From Adineta steineri (Eukaryota; Rotifera; Eurotatoria; Adinetida; Adinetidae), in contig CAJNOI010000046.1 in the NCBI GenBank assembly GCA_905250115.1, forward strand, positions 421,587 through 485,586: a DNA stretch of 64,000 nucleotides, read 5' to 3'. Made by a program: the position numbers and the translations under genes. Positions 48,722 through 62,149 of this stretch are shown one piece after another (positions within the stretch are counted from its first letter, which is position 1; each line of letters begins with the position of its first letter). The notes under the pieces were generated by a model, which made no database searches, was not told where the DNA came from, and saw nothing but the letters and a program-made list of their open reading frames with translations.

Positions 48722-51025
48722 TTATCTAAGAAGAGAATTATCATTGACAATAAAAATCTTTTTAGCTGAACCAACAATCATATTTCGTCCAGTGACGCCA
48801 GTATCAGCACAATAGACAGCATTTTCAAGATTGGTTATACCACCGATGATCTAGTAAATTTCGAAAAGAATAATTCATTTACTTTTTATAAATATCTTAT
48901 CCAGTACCTGTAATAATGAATAATCATAAATAAGTGCTTCATTCTTAGCATTTCCAGCACATAAGATATAATCTTTTGGAGTGAATTTTGTACAATAAAG
49001 CTATACACAAAATACAAATTAATGAATAATCAGAATATTCAAATATAATTTACCATTGATGTTGCTTTCGAACGAAATGGATCTTTAATTAATTTACCAG
49101 ATGAAAAATCCCAAATCTATATAACATTTATTTATTTTTTTTTTCTAGATATATAAATATATCTTCATACTTGTAATGTTGAATTTTTTCTCCAAGAACC
49201 TGTTAAAATAGTTTGACGTTCATCAACAATATCCAATGCATCACCACATATATTTGGGCCAGAAAAATGCTTTTGTGAATGTGGTGCACGTTCATCCCAA
49301 TAATGAATAGTTTCATCCCAACCACCTGTTAAAAAAACAGTTTCCATCGTTGGATGTGAACGAATAGCATGAATACGATTTTTATGTCCATCCATAAGTT
49401 CTCGACTTTCTCTAGATTTTTATAATCAATCATAATGCATAAACTATTTCATTTAATAGAACTTACGATGCTTGAAATTTACGAATTAATGTCTTCGTCA
49501 TAAAATCATAACAATTAATTACACAATCACTACCTATTTTTTTTGATATAAATATGTAGCAAAATTCTTTTTGTGAAAAATCATTCTTTTTTACCAGCAA
49601 CATATAAGCGTGTATAACTACAATTAAAATCAAGTGCTAATGGTTGGCGTTCTTTTTCATTAAATGTAAAAATACATTGTTGAGTTGAATAATGCCAAAC
49701 TTTGACATAACCAGCAGTATCTGTATACAAGAATTAGTACATTAGGATAAAGCGAACTTTTTTTTAGTTGTATTTAACTTACAAGTAGCAGCTAAGAGTT
49801 TATAATTGTCACCGTTTAAATCTGTTTGATTTGAATAGAATTTGAGACATGTGACTGGATAACCTGACAGATAACAGAATTCTTTTGAAATTATATGATA
49901 TTCAATGAATTATTTTCTATTTACGTCGTGCATTTGCATCATTATCAGTAAGAACATATTGCAATACACCTGCTTTTGAATAGATCTAAACAAATATTTC
50001 TTTAAATTTTTTCATAATAAAAAATTGATAGTTTTCTCCAACAGTAAAAAAACAGATCTTCTAAACACTTTTCCTAAACTGAAGTCTTTTAGTTAATCAT
50101 TATATACAACAGAGTACATTTTTCTTGAATCTATCTCTAGAGATATTGCCATCATTTTTCGATAATGAACTGATCAAATAAATATAAAATAATTGTTCTC
50201 GGCAAAACGTTGACTGAAAATATAATATAAATAAATGATGAAATTTACGGAAATAACGATGAAATTCTTTTAATCAAAAGTGCGTTTTCTAATTTTAATA
50301 GGCGGTAAGTTAAAAAGTATTTTTTTTTGCGCACATATACCGAGTGTGAAGTGCAATTTCATTTTGATTTGATATAATTTTTATAATTAAGAGATCCGCT
50401 TTTTACTTTTGAGTTTATTTTTTCCATATGACTAATATTTCGAAGTATCAAAAAAAAATAAATAAAGAGTTTTAATATAAAATCGAAAAGAAAGTAACTT
50501 AGATTTCAAATAATATGCAATAAATTTACTATTTCTTTTTTGTTAGACAAAATAAATGATTACAAACTATTTAATCATAAAAACAATATAAGATAAAGAA
50601 AGAAATACTTTATCATAGATCAATATTTAATACACTTGAAACTCACTTTAATTGTACCATTGCCTAGACCAACAGCAAATACATCATCTGTAGGACTATA
50701 TTTACAACACAATACATATTCTTCACAATCACTAGAATCAGATAAAAAAGTTTTCTTGTAAATTTATTTCTTTTCTACTTACACAATATGAATTAATTCA
50801 AAATCACCTAATATCAAATGTTCCAGATGATTATCACTAACTTTTGTCACAGATTTTCGACGTGAAGGAATAATGTCAGTTTCTATTGATAATGAATTAT
50901 TCCTATTAGCTAATAAAAATGATCTACGTCGTTTATCTAATCGATTATATAGATTAGAATTACAATTAAATAGTATTGAAGATAGAGAAGATTAACGTAC
51001 CAACTGATTTTAATGATTCTGCCAT
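48722..51025 (-). CDS. WD40-repeat protein, multi-exon
   Basis: Many short exons on the minus strand, from MAESLKS at 51025 to ...FIVNDNSLLR at 48722. WD-like blocks in order: CCKYSPTDDVFAVGLGNGTI, PVTCLKFYSN, YVKVWHYSTQQCIFTFN, YDFMTKTLIRKF, DGHKNRIHAIRSHPTMETVF followed by LTGGWDETIHYWDERAP, TLQIWDFSSGKLI and CTKFTPKDYILCAGNAKNEA. This suggests one seven-bladed propeller. The orthologue is not recognised. One intron (about 49988-50645) is some 650 bases long, and the exon boundaries near the start (50850-51000) are uncertain. WD40 propellers are scaffolds, so no specific role is assigned. Confidence 0.75.
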
Positions 51026-52146
51026 TACTTTGATTTATTATTCTTTGCTGGTTAGAATGTAAACTAGACTGACTTGAATGAATATAGGAAAGTTTTTTTA
51101 GAGAAACTAAGAGAACGAAGATCATTATAACAGCATGGCAATCGTTTTAGAAAAAAAGAAGAGAAAAGAAAAGAGAGAAAAACTCTAGTACAAATGAAAA
51201 TATATAAATATTCTCATGTATGTCAGATTCTTCCTTTTTCTACGAAGAAAGCGATTCTAACGTATATGTAATATTGTCTTCTTTACAATAATTTCATACC
51301 TGCATATGCGAAAAATAATCAAGAAAAAGACAGTCTTGTTTCATGACTCATATGTAATATAGAAATATCTTTTTGAAAGGATATTTCTTAGATATTATAA
51401 ATTAATTGATGATTATGATTATCAGTGACCGATCTGTTAAATTAATGAATAATAGTATAGATGAAATAATTATAATCACATGCATTAAACGTTGATAAAC
51501 ACGAGCCATGAAATAGATTTTTTATACAATCCGCAATCTATATCAATAGAATACATTGTATTTCGTATATTATGATTAGCAAATAATGTTTGTCTTTATT
51601 ATACATGTGAAAATTTTCGATCAACTTCAATTGCATTAAATTTAATATTTTCCTTGGCTAGTGTATTTCAAGTAGATTTGATTTGGATATTACAAAAAAA
51701 CATTTAGCTTTTTTGAGTTTTTATTTGAAACAGATTAATGTGTAAAATATCTTTATATGTCCTGCTTTCTTATGTTTCGAAAAGTGTCGTTTACAGATTA
51801 CTCCTTCGCTTTCTCATCATTATTTCAATATGAAAGTAGATTGAACTTCATCAAAGTATAAAAAGAAAGTTTATGAGAGAGCATCTAAAGCAGAAATATA
51901 GCAACTCATCCAGGCTTCTGATCTGTACTGATATTATACAAACACTTCACTAATTGTTAAACTATTCAAGAATTGAAAAAAGTTGTATGATATATCAAGA
52001 ATATCTTTATTGTTTAAGAAGATACTCAGTGAGGGTGTTAGAGTGGGTATGAATGTCGCTTTCTTATCCCATCATCCTACATCCACACCCACCCACCATC
52101 AATACGTAAAAAAAAATATTAAATTAATCGAAAAAGTTGAAAGTAA
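51026..52146. other. Spacer between WD40 gene and helicase-PARP gene, with H6
   Basis: AT-rich. It holds the WD40 gene's promoter side and the 3' flank of the helicase-PARP gene. Hairpin H6 lies about 45-115 bases beyond the latter's stop codon. Confidence 0.55.
52030..52103. repeat. Telomere-like hairpin element H6
   Basis: Left GTGAGGGTGTTAGAGTGGGT and right CATCCACACCCACCCACC form imperfect arms. The inner sequence (CTTTCTTATCCCATCATCC) resembles the loop-to-right-arm part of H2 and H3. It is in the 3' flank, possibly the 3'UTR, of the helicase-PARP gene. Confidence 0.65.
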
Positions 52147-55100
52147 CTAAACTTTGTAGGTAATTCTGAGATATGGCAAAGCTTGACCAAAACGATAGAC
52201 AATGTATTCAGTGTAAGGAAAACAAGTTCCCCTCACAGAATGAAAGTCTTTCGGTGCTGCAACCAATTTATTATTAATTTGCCCTTGTATAGATTCTTTA
52301 CCCAATGTGACCTTGTTATAGAACATCACACGTGTTTTATCATTTCCCTCTGCAGCGGTGTAACCATGAGATTTAAGAGGATGATCAGCAAAATAAGCCC
52401 CAGCACCTAAATACAACAAAGATATTTTCTTCTTTTTTTTGTATTTATATCCTTACCCCATGCTCCATCCGGATCAAAAAAACGATCGTCAAAGCCATTT
52501 TCTACTATACCTCTCATACCATCTGTTCTAGTACCATGGAATAATTTTCGTTCATTTGGATTCGAACCGGAACATTCTTTAGCGATCATCTTCTTGATTG
52601 CTTCGTAGGTGCTTTCGAGAAGAGGATTTTTCACTTCTTCGATGGCAATAATTTTAATAGATTGATTAATCTTTTTCATTTCATTTTCTAATGATTGGTA
52701 TAATGGTGATGTATTTGGAAGTGGTACAAGAATTGAATAACATCGTGGTGGTGGTGATGGATTGACATTGATCGGCTCGCCTTGTTGTTTCCATCCACGT
52801 TGAACCATTTTGTCGATACGATCTCTCACAAATGCATCAATCGGACGAAGAACTCGAAAGCGTCCTTCCATGGTGTTTTCCACAATTGATTCTACTTCAA
52901 TCGAGTAAGGCGATTCAGTCACATCGATACGCATACCAAGTTCTCGTGGATAATTTCGTTCTAATGAAAGATTACTTACATCAAGATCAATACGATCATG
53001 GGTCAATGCTACATGAGGTTCGATAAGATCCATAGTAAACGGACCGGTTGGTGCATTCTCATCAATTAGTACGATGTATCTCCAGTTCTCACGAAATACG
53101 CTACAAACAATATCGAATTTGTGTAATCGATCTTGAAATTTTTCAATATCGAAATACTGATGCAAAGGTAGATGGCAATCTAAATCTGACGGAACGATAC
53201 CTTTCGTAATACCCGGAATATTTTGGCCTTCTTTATTAGTTCGATATTCGATCCATGCCATTGGATTATTCTTTAAATTCGCTGGTACATTCGCTTTATG
53301 TCGAACGACCCAATCTCGAACGAAACCACCTTCTAGTTTACAATGAAATTCACAAACAGCGATCCATGCTACTACTTCCATACGTGATTCCCTTGTAGCA
53401 TGTTTGCCCTTTACTGCTTTGTAGAGATCGACCAAAGTTCGATCAACATCGGTGATACGTGCGATATTTTTCTCAATATGTGGGTATTTCTTACGTAATC
53501 GAGGATGAAGTAAACGGGGTAAGACTCCTAAGATAAACGGAACTCTAATAAACTAAAATTTAGAAATGTGGTCTTACCTGAATTTGGATGACGAATAACC
53601 ACACACCATTTCAACCAATATGCAAACGAATCAAATTCTTTTTTTACATTTTCTTGTTCAGAAAGTCGTCCTTCGACCTTTACTACACAAGTCTTTCCGG
53701 CTGCATTATTGTCAACAGTGATTTTCATTTGTTTCTCTGCTTCCCATCGCCATCGCATTGGTTGAAAAATGTAAACCATTTTGGTCACACTTTCAAGATT
53801 TCGAGATAGATTATCATATTCAGTAGTTCCTACTTTACATTTGTTTTCTAATTCAAAGGTTTTAGTTGTAATTAATTCTTTACGTAATTGAAGTTCATCA
53901 TTGAAAACAATTCCTGTTTGGTTCTTTAAGACGTATGCAGGTTTATTTTGTATCCAGTTGGCAACAGTAGTGATAGCCGTTCGGATTTTTGTGAGAACGT
54001 GATGACTTTCTAAATGATCTTTCTCTTCGTTGGTCAAAATAAAATACCGTTCTAAATGATGTTCGATCCATGATGGTTTGAGTTCACCAACAAAAGAAAT
54101 AATTGATGTTAAACGAGCAGCTGAAGTATAAAGTACATCTCGTGATAAAACTAAACGTACTGGTGCTTGACTTATTGGTCGTGTTAAAGTTGATTGTAAA
54201 TCAAGTATAGCAATATCTTTTGTATCTCTATATCGAGCAAATCGATGAGTTCGATCTTGAATTTCTTTCATTGATACAAATACATTATCTCCATATCCTT
54301 CTAATAAAGATTTGGCAATAAATTTCCAATTACCCGATCGAGTCTGTGATTGTTGACGAAATTGATTCGAAGTATTAAAGATTTTTTCTAAATTGTCATA
54401 TCTTCTCAAAGCCTGTTTTATAACATGTCGAATTCGTTCTAATCCTTTTTCTTGACAAACGATTTGCAAATCAAACTTTTGTGCTGCAGTTGATTGTTTG
54501 ATCAATAGAAGTTCATTCATTACATTCAATAGAGTCATAAAATCACCATCAGAACTTTTCATAACCGATGGAATATCTTTCAATATAGATGCTGTATTTA
54601 AAACACCTAACATCGATGAAAGACAGATAAGATCACGGCCACAATGATATTGAGTGAGAGCCGCTAAAACTGCTTTTGACATTGCTATTGAACCAAAATC
54701 AGGAAGCTGTGCCAGAGCTTGACCATGTGAAGTAAATCGTTCATCTGTTAATGCTTTTTCTAACACATCTAGAATACAATTAAATTATATAGGAAATATT
54801 CACGAATAGTAATTCTACTAACTGAGTCGAACGAGTTCTTTTACAGTGGCGTCAAGAGCATCGGCATCTGGCTTATCAGGTAAAAAGTGTTGCATATAAT
54901 GTAATCCACGTCCAATTACTGATCGTCTCAAAATAAATTCTTGGTTAGTTAAATCCAATTGGCAAATTTGTGGGATTGGAAAGCGTTGTTCTTCAACTTG
55001 AAAATCATATAAAGCATAATATTCTCCATCTTGAGTTCGTCCCAATCGTCCAAGACGTTGTTTAATTGTTGATTCAGAAGCTCGAACCTGTTTTAAAACA

Positions 55101-58100
55101 GTTCGTTTTGTCTTTGAATCATAAATAGGTATATTAATCATTCCACTATCAATAACATATTTTAATGAAGGAAAAGTTAATGATGTTTCAGCTACCGTTG
55201 TAGAAAAGAAAACACTACCATGTTCAATGTATGATCGTTGTTCGGCAGCTGATTGACTTTGAATTAACGGATATCCTTTAATTGTACCTTGAGTTAACTG
55301 TTCTAATAAACGGCAACATTGATGAACTTCAGTGACTGAATTAACAAAACATAAAATTTGATCATGTCGTTGACGTTTTTTAAATAATTCTTGAACAACA
55401 TCTAAAATATTTTCTTTTGGTCGAGGGATTTTTTTGACATCATGTAATAAACGAATTTGTGGTAATTGAAATTGTTTTACATTAATAGCAGAAATATTTT
55501 CAAATAATCTTGGTACAGATTCATTTAATGTTGCAGAAGAAATAATTAATTTTATTCTTGTTCGTATCGTCGGTTCAATAGTTAATAATCGAGCTAAGAG
55601 AGCTAAACATAAATCAATATTAATTGAACGTTCATGAACTTCATCAATGAAAAACACTGTAGCTTTTTTCACTTCAGTATGAATAGATATGAAATTTGTA
55701 TTATTCAAAAGACTTTCTCGAAGAAGACCATCAGTTACATAAACAATTGGAGCATTGGGATTACTTTCTTCACCACTGATAGCCCATCCTGCAAGTTTTT
55801 CAGATACACCATTGATATCAGTTTTGATTGTGTCATTAACACGTTTTGAAACAGATGTACAAGGATAACGACGAGGTTGAGTTACTAATACTTTATCATA
55901 TCCTTCAGCAATGAGTAAAGCAGGTAACAATGTCGATTTACCCGATCCTGTTGCAGTATCAATTGTTGTTACTGTATTTGCATCGATCATGTCGAGAAGT
56001 TTCGTCGATTCATCAAACAAAGGTAATTGTAATAGAAAACATGAATAATAAAGTAAAATTTGTTTTAATAAATCAGGAATTAATTTGAAATGTGTAATCT
56101 CATTACCAATAAAGTTTGGATTCGTTTGTAGCTGGTTTTTAATACGATCAAGAAATATATTTAAAGTTTGAATTGATGATGGACGAGGTCTCTTATTAAG
56201 ATGGACAAATTGTGAAGTAATATTTTGTTGAATAAATTCTTCCATTGCTTGATATTTCAAATTTTCGATTTCATTCATAAATGAATTTTCATCAGTAAAG
56301 TTCTTTGTAATTTGACGAAGTTTATCAGATGGTGACATTGATGGATCATCAATAGCTTGTTCTGTTAATGACGTAGCGTTGGATTTAATATAATGATTAA
56401 ACTTTGTTTTATAGGTAATCATCTTTTCATGTAGTAAACGTTTGAGAATTTCACTATATTTTTTCCAACTTTTTGTTCGAACATCAATATTTATTAAAGT
56501 CTGACTAATTAAACGTAATATTCGATTTGAATGTCGTTCATAATAATCTATACTTGATGTTTGACAATTGAACAAAGCTAATACTCGTTTAAGCATTACT
56601 TTGAATGCTACATGATGTTCTGGTAAACCTTGAATTATTAATTGATAATCATCATCTATTTTTCGAGGTTTTATAGTTAAAATATTATTAAGATCATCTT
56701 CTTTAATGCCTGTAACAGTAACTCTCAATTGATTAACAAAGTAATGATATCTTGGAAAAAGAAAATCATGCATAACTTCTCCTGGAATTCTATTATATTC
56801 AATAATTTGAATTTTTTGTTTCATTTTTTCTATAAATTTATTTTGTTCTTTCAATGGATTTAATTCATCTGTTAATTTTTTAATATTTTCAAATGCTACT
56901 TTAATAGTTTCTTCTGCTTCTTCTTGCTTCATTATCTGTTTTCGTTCCTGGGTTTCCAACTGTGTTTGCATTTTTATCGATTCGATTTTAAGAATATTTT
57001 CCAATTCTTCGATTCTCTTACGTAATTCTTCTTCTAATATCGATGTTTTTATATCGGATAATTGCTCCGATGCTTTTTCGTTGGCTAGGCCATCATCGAT
57101 GCACTGATTAATAGTCATTTCCATTCCATCATCAAACGTATCTGATGGAATTGGCTCTTCAGATATTTGATTTTTATCTTCAGATAAGAATACTTCCTCA
57201 TCGGATTGTTTATCATCTTTGACAATATCATAATCGATTGGAACTTCATCATTATCATCATCAGAATCGAATGTTGATTTTAAAGCTGCTTTACGATGTT
57301 CTGTTGTCAATGGAATTGGATTAATATTTGATGAAGCTTGATAATTATCAATCGGAACAATCCGATGTTCTTTATTTGATACTAATTTTGGAATCCATCT
57401 TATAAAACCTGAAATTGTTTCATTTTCATTATTAAATGTAAAATTCATTAAATCGAATTTAATAGATTGATCAATGACTGAAAATGTAATATACTTTTTT
57501 CGATTATTCATTGCATCATCGAGTTGATCATTAGTATTCGCATCACAATCATACCAAGTATTTAATTGAATATCTAGTTGATTTTCATCGAGTAATGAAA
57601 GATCTAATATTTTCATTGACGTATGTTCTTCTTTTTCATATTTTCCGTTTGGATGTTTAAGATAAAATATTTGCCATAATGAAAAACAATCAAAATTAAG
57701 AATCGATGAACCACGACATCGAACCCATGCAAGAATGTCTCCATATTGAAGAAAACGAACCATAGAAATTGTTTGTGAAATATTCCATTGATATTCAGTT
57801 TGAAATTGTTCATCATCTTTAACTATCATTAACTTATTCAATTGTATCATTTCAGATTCATCATAAGGAAGCCAAGTTTCGTAATCACAAAATGGTAAAA
57901 ATTCCCAAATACAATCTTTTTTGTTATTTTTATTCATTTCAATTACTGGATATTCAGGTAAAGCTATTTGTTCTTCGAGATAGCCACGATTAAAAATATT
58001 TTGAAAGTATTTAATTATATGTGGCCATTTATTCGCATTCATTACTGATGTTTCTTCGGCTTGATTTCGAATATACCAATTAGCACCATAATCAATAAGA

Positions 58101-58792
58101 TATTTAACGATATCTAAATATCCTCCATGACATGCACCATGTAAAGCAGTCGAGCCAGCACTTGGATCAACATTATAATCCGCTGCGGTAATTCTATCCA
58201 TTCGAAGAGCTCGTTGAATATGTTGTCGATTTTGAGCATCAACAGAACAATGACATGTATTAAGAAGATATTCAACAACATCTAGTCGACCATTTCTTGC
58301 AGCAGAATAAAGAAGTGTTGTTCCCCATGGTCCTGGTTTATCTTTAAATGTTGGATAATTTTCGAGAAAGATTTCAACTAATTGTTTATTTCCATTCCAT
58401 GCTGCACAAAATGCATCAAGAGCATCTCGAATTCCTTGAAGATCATTACGAAATGGTTCTAAACGATTAATAGTTAAAATCTGTTTGAATTGAGATTGCT
58501 CATGATCATAATGATATTCAATAAGACAATTCAATAGAAATTGATGAAATTTAATATTTAATTTTGATAAAGATTCATTGAGATATTTTTCAATATTTTT
58601 TGTTAATTCTTCCATACGTTGTTCTTCATAACGATTACATGATATTGTATCTATATCAACATTTAAATTCGAATCAGTTTTTGTTGGAATTCGATTAGAC
58701 TCGATATTAATAATAGGAATAATTTTGTCCAACAAAGATTTAAATTCTTCATTATCATTCGTAGATGTCATCGTTCGAGTTTCTCGTACCAC
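52147..58792 (-). CDS. Ankyrin-helicase-NTase-like-PARP fusion protein
   Basis: Exons 58792-54823, 54768-53578, 53527-52457, 52406-52147; 2,163 residues, all joins in phase. Order: ankyrin repeats (124-250: TTLLYSAARNGRLDVVEYLL, TALHGACHGGYLDIVKYLI); WWE-like segment (W296, W307); acidic linker; coiled coil (575-665); DExH helicase with motif I TATGSGKST (946-954), DEVH (1050-1053), SATL (1086-1089) and QRLGRLGR (1245-1252), then HA2- and OB-like regions; a predicted nucleotidyltransferase-like domain with GGFVRDW (1787), PSDLDCHL (1833-1840) and a third acidic DLD (1901-1903); and a C-terminal PARP domain with His2051 (LFHGT), Tyr2082 (GAYFA) and Glu2144 (TEYIVY), a complete H-Y-E triad. Likely an RNA-handling enzyme with ADP-ribosyl transfer; the substrate is unknown. 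The NTase and WWE calls are by-eye inference; helicase, ankyrin and PARP are firm. Confidence 0.88.
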
Positions 58793-59179
58793 AACGCCAA
58801 TTTTACTACCGAGTGTGTTTTAAAATAAAAAAGAAAAGAATCCCGACTAATACGACGAAGAAAAAGGAACTACTATACAGTCGCAAATATTTGCGTACAG
58901 AAAGAAAAAAAAACTTTGGCTTCACTGGGTTTTTTTGTATGAAAAACAAATAAATACTGCCAACATTGTCCTGGAAACATTTTTATGTCTTGCCAATGAG
59001 GGTAGATGTTATTTGTAATGGCATGATATTTCTCTTTCATTTCCGCACGTACTACTGATATCGTTGAGTATTTAAAGAGTGAGTATTGTGAAGACAGGGA
59101 TGATTGTTGTATAATGAAAGGAGAGGAATAAAGAGCAAAAAAGGAGCTATACTATTATTCTTTGTTTATTTGAAATCTT

Positions 59180-59223
59180 GAGGGTGTGGTTGTAGAGAAG
59201 ATCTACATTCACGTTCGCATCCT
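59180..59223. repeat. Telomere-like hairpin element H7
   Basis: AGGGTGTGG at the left with TGTAGA/TCTACA inner arms (perfect, loop GAAGA) and a decayed right arm (CACGTTCGCATCCT). It lies about 390 bases upstream of the helicase-PARP start codon. It is the weakest of the seven hairpins. Confidence 0.5.
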
Positions 59224-59488
59224 AGTATACGAGGATTGTCTCGGATACTATGCAGCTTTTTGCATACTTTTATATGTGCTTTATCCATTGCAGAGAAATT
59301 GATCGTAGCTAATAGAGTTAGTGCGGTAAAGTCCTATTATATTTTCTATTAAGCTAATTCTTGATTCTGCTAAATAAATATAATGTCGGAGAGGTTTTAA
59401 AGAATAAGTCTTTAGTTGATGGCAGACATAATCAAGATTCAATGAGTGACAAAAAGTAACGTGCACGAGAGAAAGGTGGAGGAATATT

Positions 59489-59565
59489 TTCCGTATAGTA
59501 TAGTGGCTAACAGCGTCTACATGCCACTCAATGATTCACTGCTTTAACTGTTCGAGTATTCACTT
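59489..59565 (+). other. tRNA-like (A-box/B-box) remnant
   Basis: CCGTATAGTATAGTGGCTAA resembles the 5' part of a tRNA-Asp/Glu gene, including the internal A box. TGTTCGAGTATTC about 50 bases later resembles a B box. The acceptor and T stems do not pair, so it is not a working tRNA; it could be a tRNA-derived SINE head or a pseudo-tRNA. Confidence 0.25.
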
Positions 59566-60039
59566 TTCACATATTTAACGAAGTATTTAAGTATTCATCT
59601 GTTCAACCATTCTGTTACCGTTTCACTCAACGGAGACTTTAACCGTCGAAGTATTCGATTATCTAATTTTTCGACTTTTCTATTGATCACATTTGCAAAG
59701 TTTTAGTATGATTATTTATTGTGATTATGAAATTATTCCTTTCACCGTTCCATTATGAGATGTAGTCAAAAGATTATTATCTTCATACTCTTTCTTGGGC
59801 TAAATCCTAAACTTCGCAATGTACTTAATGTGGTGAAATACATTATTTTCTTGATACTGACGATGGAGTATATGCAGATGAGACTTGTTTGCTCACCTAT
59901 ACTATCACTACTAGTTGAAAACTCCACTTAACTGATAAATACTCGAATTCATCTTCAGTCTTTACATTTATCCACCAAAAGACAAAAAAATAATACCACA
60001 TTTACTACTTACTATTGAGTTATGGAATAGTTTTCTTCT

Positions 60040-60440
60040 CTTCGTACGTAAGTGACAATAATTTTTTTTGAAACAAAAAATATAACAATGATAGACAGCT
60101 TTTTTTCCAGGAAAGAGTCTCAGAATGAGAATAAATAAATTTCTTTTCTGAAAAGAAAACGTTACAATGAGCGCAAAAAATATTCCTTCCAATATTAAGA
60201 ATGCAAGAACGATGATAGACAGCTTTTTTTTGCGTAAAAGGCTGAAATAAAAAAGAAATATGTTTTTTTTCAGGAAGGAGAGTATAGGAATGAGAGCATT
60301 AAGAATACGTCTGACTATGAGAATGCAGGAATGATGATAAACAAGTTTCTTTTCCGGGAAAAAAATGTAACGAGACAAGCAAAAAACAATTTTTTCAGGA
60401 GGTAAAATGCAGGAATGAGGATAAGTTGTGTTCGTAGAAA
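60040..60440 (+). repeat. Degenerate tandem repeat, about 120-base spacing
   Basis: AATGATAGACAGCTTTTTTT near 60088 recurs as GATGATAGACAGCTTTTTTT near 60210 and as GATGATAAACAAGTTTCTTT near 60332. TTTCTTTTCTGAAAAG-type and CAGGAATGAG-type phrases lie between them. The copies are diverged. Confidence 0.45.
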
Positions 60441-62149
60441 ATGCTTGCATGTTCCGCTCTCTTCCTGCAACCAAAACACAAGAAAACCTTGAAGGATCTT
60501 TGTTAAATTCTCAAAGATATAGAGTGGAAATATCGACAAAGTGTTATAGTAAATACATCTCTTTTTTAAACTGATTAAACTCTTCGCGTCATTCTGCTTT
60601 GACATTATCACTAAAAGCTGGATAGATAACCGTTCAATTTGAAGCACAATTTGGGTGATTCATTGTGTTACGATAGCTAGGATGTTCATGCAGATTATTT
60701 CAACTTATAAGAAACTACAGACTTGAAACTAGTTTGTTCATTTATCTATGGCAGGTGAGCCACTTTTTTCGCGTATATGTTCGCTTCTTCTTATGACTCT
60801 ACCATATTCAGGTGGATCTTGAAAATGTGTATTATAGACAGATAGACTTTTAAAAAACTACAAGTGGTACGTCCATGTAGACCTTGAACGGTTATCGTGT
60901 TGATGCAAGGAGGGCAGAAAGTACGTTGGAAGATGGTAATGGAAAGGCTGCAGTGTGATCTGCTAGCTTTTTCTATATGAAGTGAGCCTCATTTCTTTGG
61001 CTGACATGTTACCGAATCAAAAACAAACTTCAGATTCGGATTTCCCACTTCCGACTACTTTTGATCAAATTTTATACAAAAAAACAATTTTTTGTAAAAA
61101 AACGTCTTTTTCATTAAGAAATTTGGTCCCAAAAAATCTTAAAAAACTAACGATAGATTCGACTTTCTCGACTTCAGAAATCTGCGGTTGAGTTTCATGT
61201 GAAGTGATATAAAGTAATTCGTAGGTGATAAAACTTTGCTGCACTCTGGTTGGCTTTAATAGACGGACAGATAAATAAACTTTATGCATTTTTAAGTACT
61301 ATTTGACTTCCATATAACCCTTTCTTTTAGACAAGGGAATAAAAGCTGCCTATATGTGTATGTTATCACTGTATATTCAATTCAAATATCGTATAATTGA
61401 TCATCTATAGCAAATGTTTTAATTGATGAATTAATGAATGAATGTACTCATTCGAATATGTCCTTTTTTATTAGTCTTAATACAACGTTTGTATACGATT
61501 ACTCTTACTCATTTTTAGCTTTGTATGGATGAAAAAGATGATAAACTGACATTGTAAACGGAATAAATTTAAATGAACTCTACTTTTGATCATCTTTTAT
61601 GCTCGTGTTTGATGTTATGAGTTGTATTTCATCCAGTTTCGTGTTTCATTTATTCATCAGTTACTCCATTGAATGTCGTTGCTTAACAAAAACTCATCTA
61701 TTATCCTTTCTACATCATATAGTACATGAAAGTTTTCATGAAAATGTATTATGAGAGAGATTAGTATTTTTGTGCGGTATATGATCACATAATTAATCAG
61801 TCTCTATTTACTCGCTTCCTGTTCTTCTTCTTCAAGAAATAATTTCAATGAATCAAATAAACAAATCGATTAGGTTGCTTATGTATGATTAAGAAGAATA
61901 AATTCATTTTTCCATTCCTTCTTATACCAATATTATATATAGTATGAATTGTTTCAATCATGATGAAAAAAACATGTACATCTATGATTGATGTAGAAAA
62001 GTAAACAACTATTATATTTCATACTAATGAAGATGCCAGTCAACATCAAATTTGCAATGATGCCAAATAAAAAATTAATCGAATGTTTTCATTGATCTTC
62101 CATCATTGACATTAACGGATATAAATAATTACAATGTTAAACAACTATC

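Noticed and set aside
59968-60647. Overlapping minus-strand frames of 168 and 110 residues rich in Phe/Leu/Lys
   Set aside because: They translate the degenerate T-rich tandem repeat; the repeated peptide phrases reflect DNA repeats, and no start context or domain is present.
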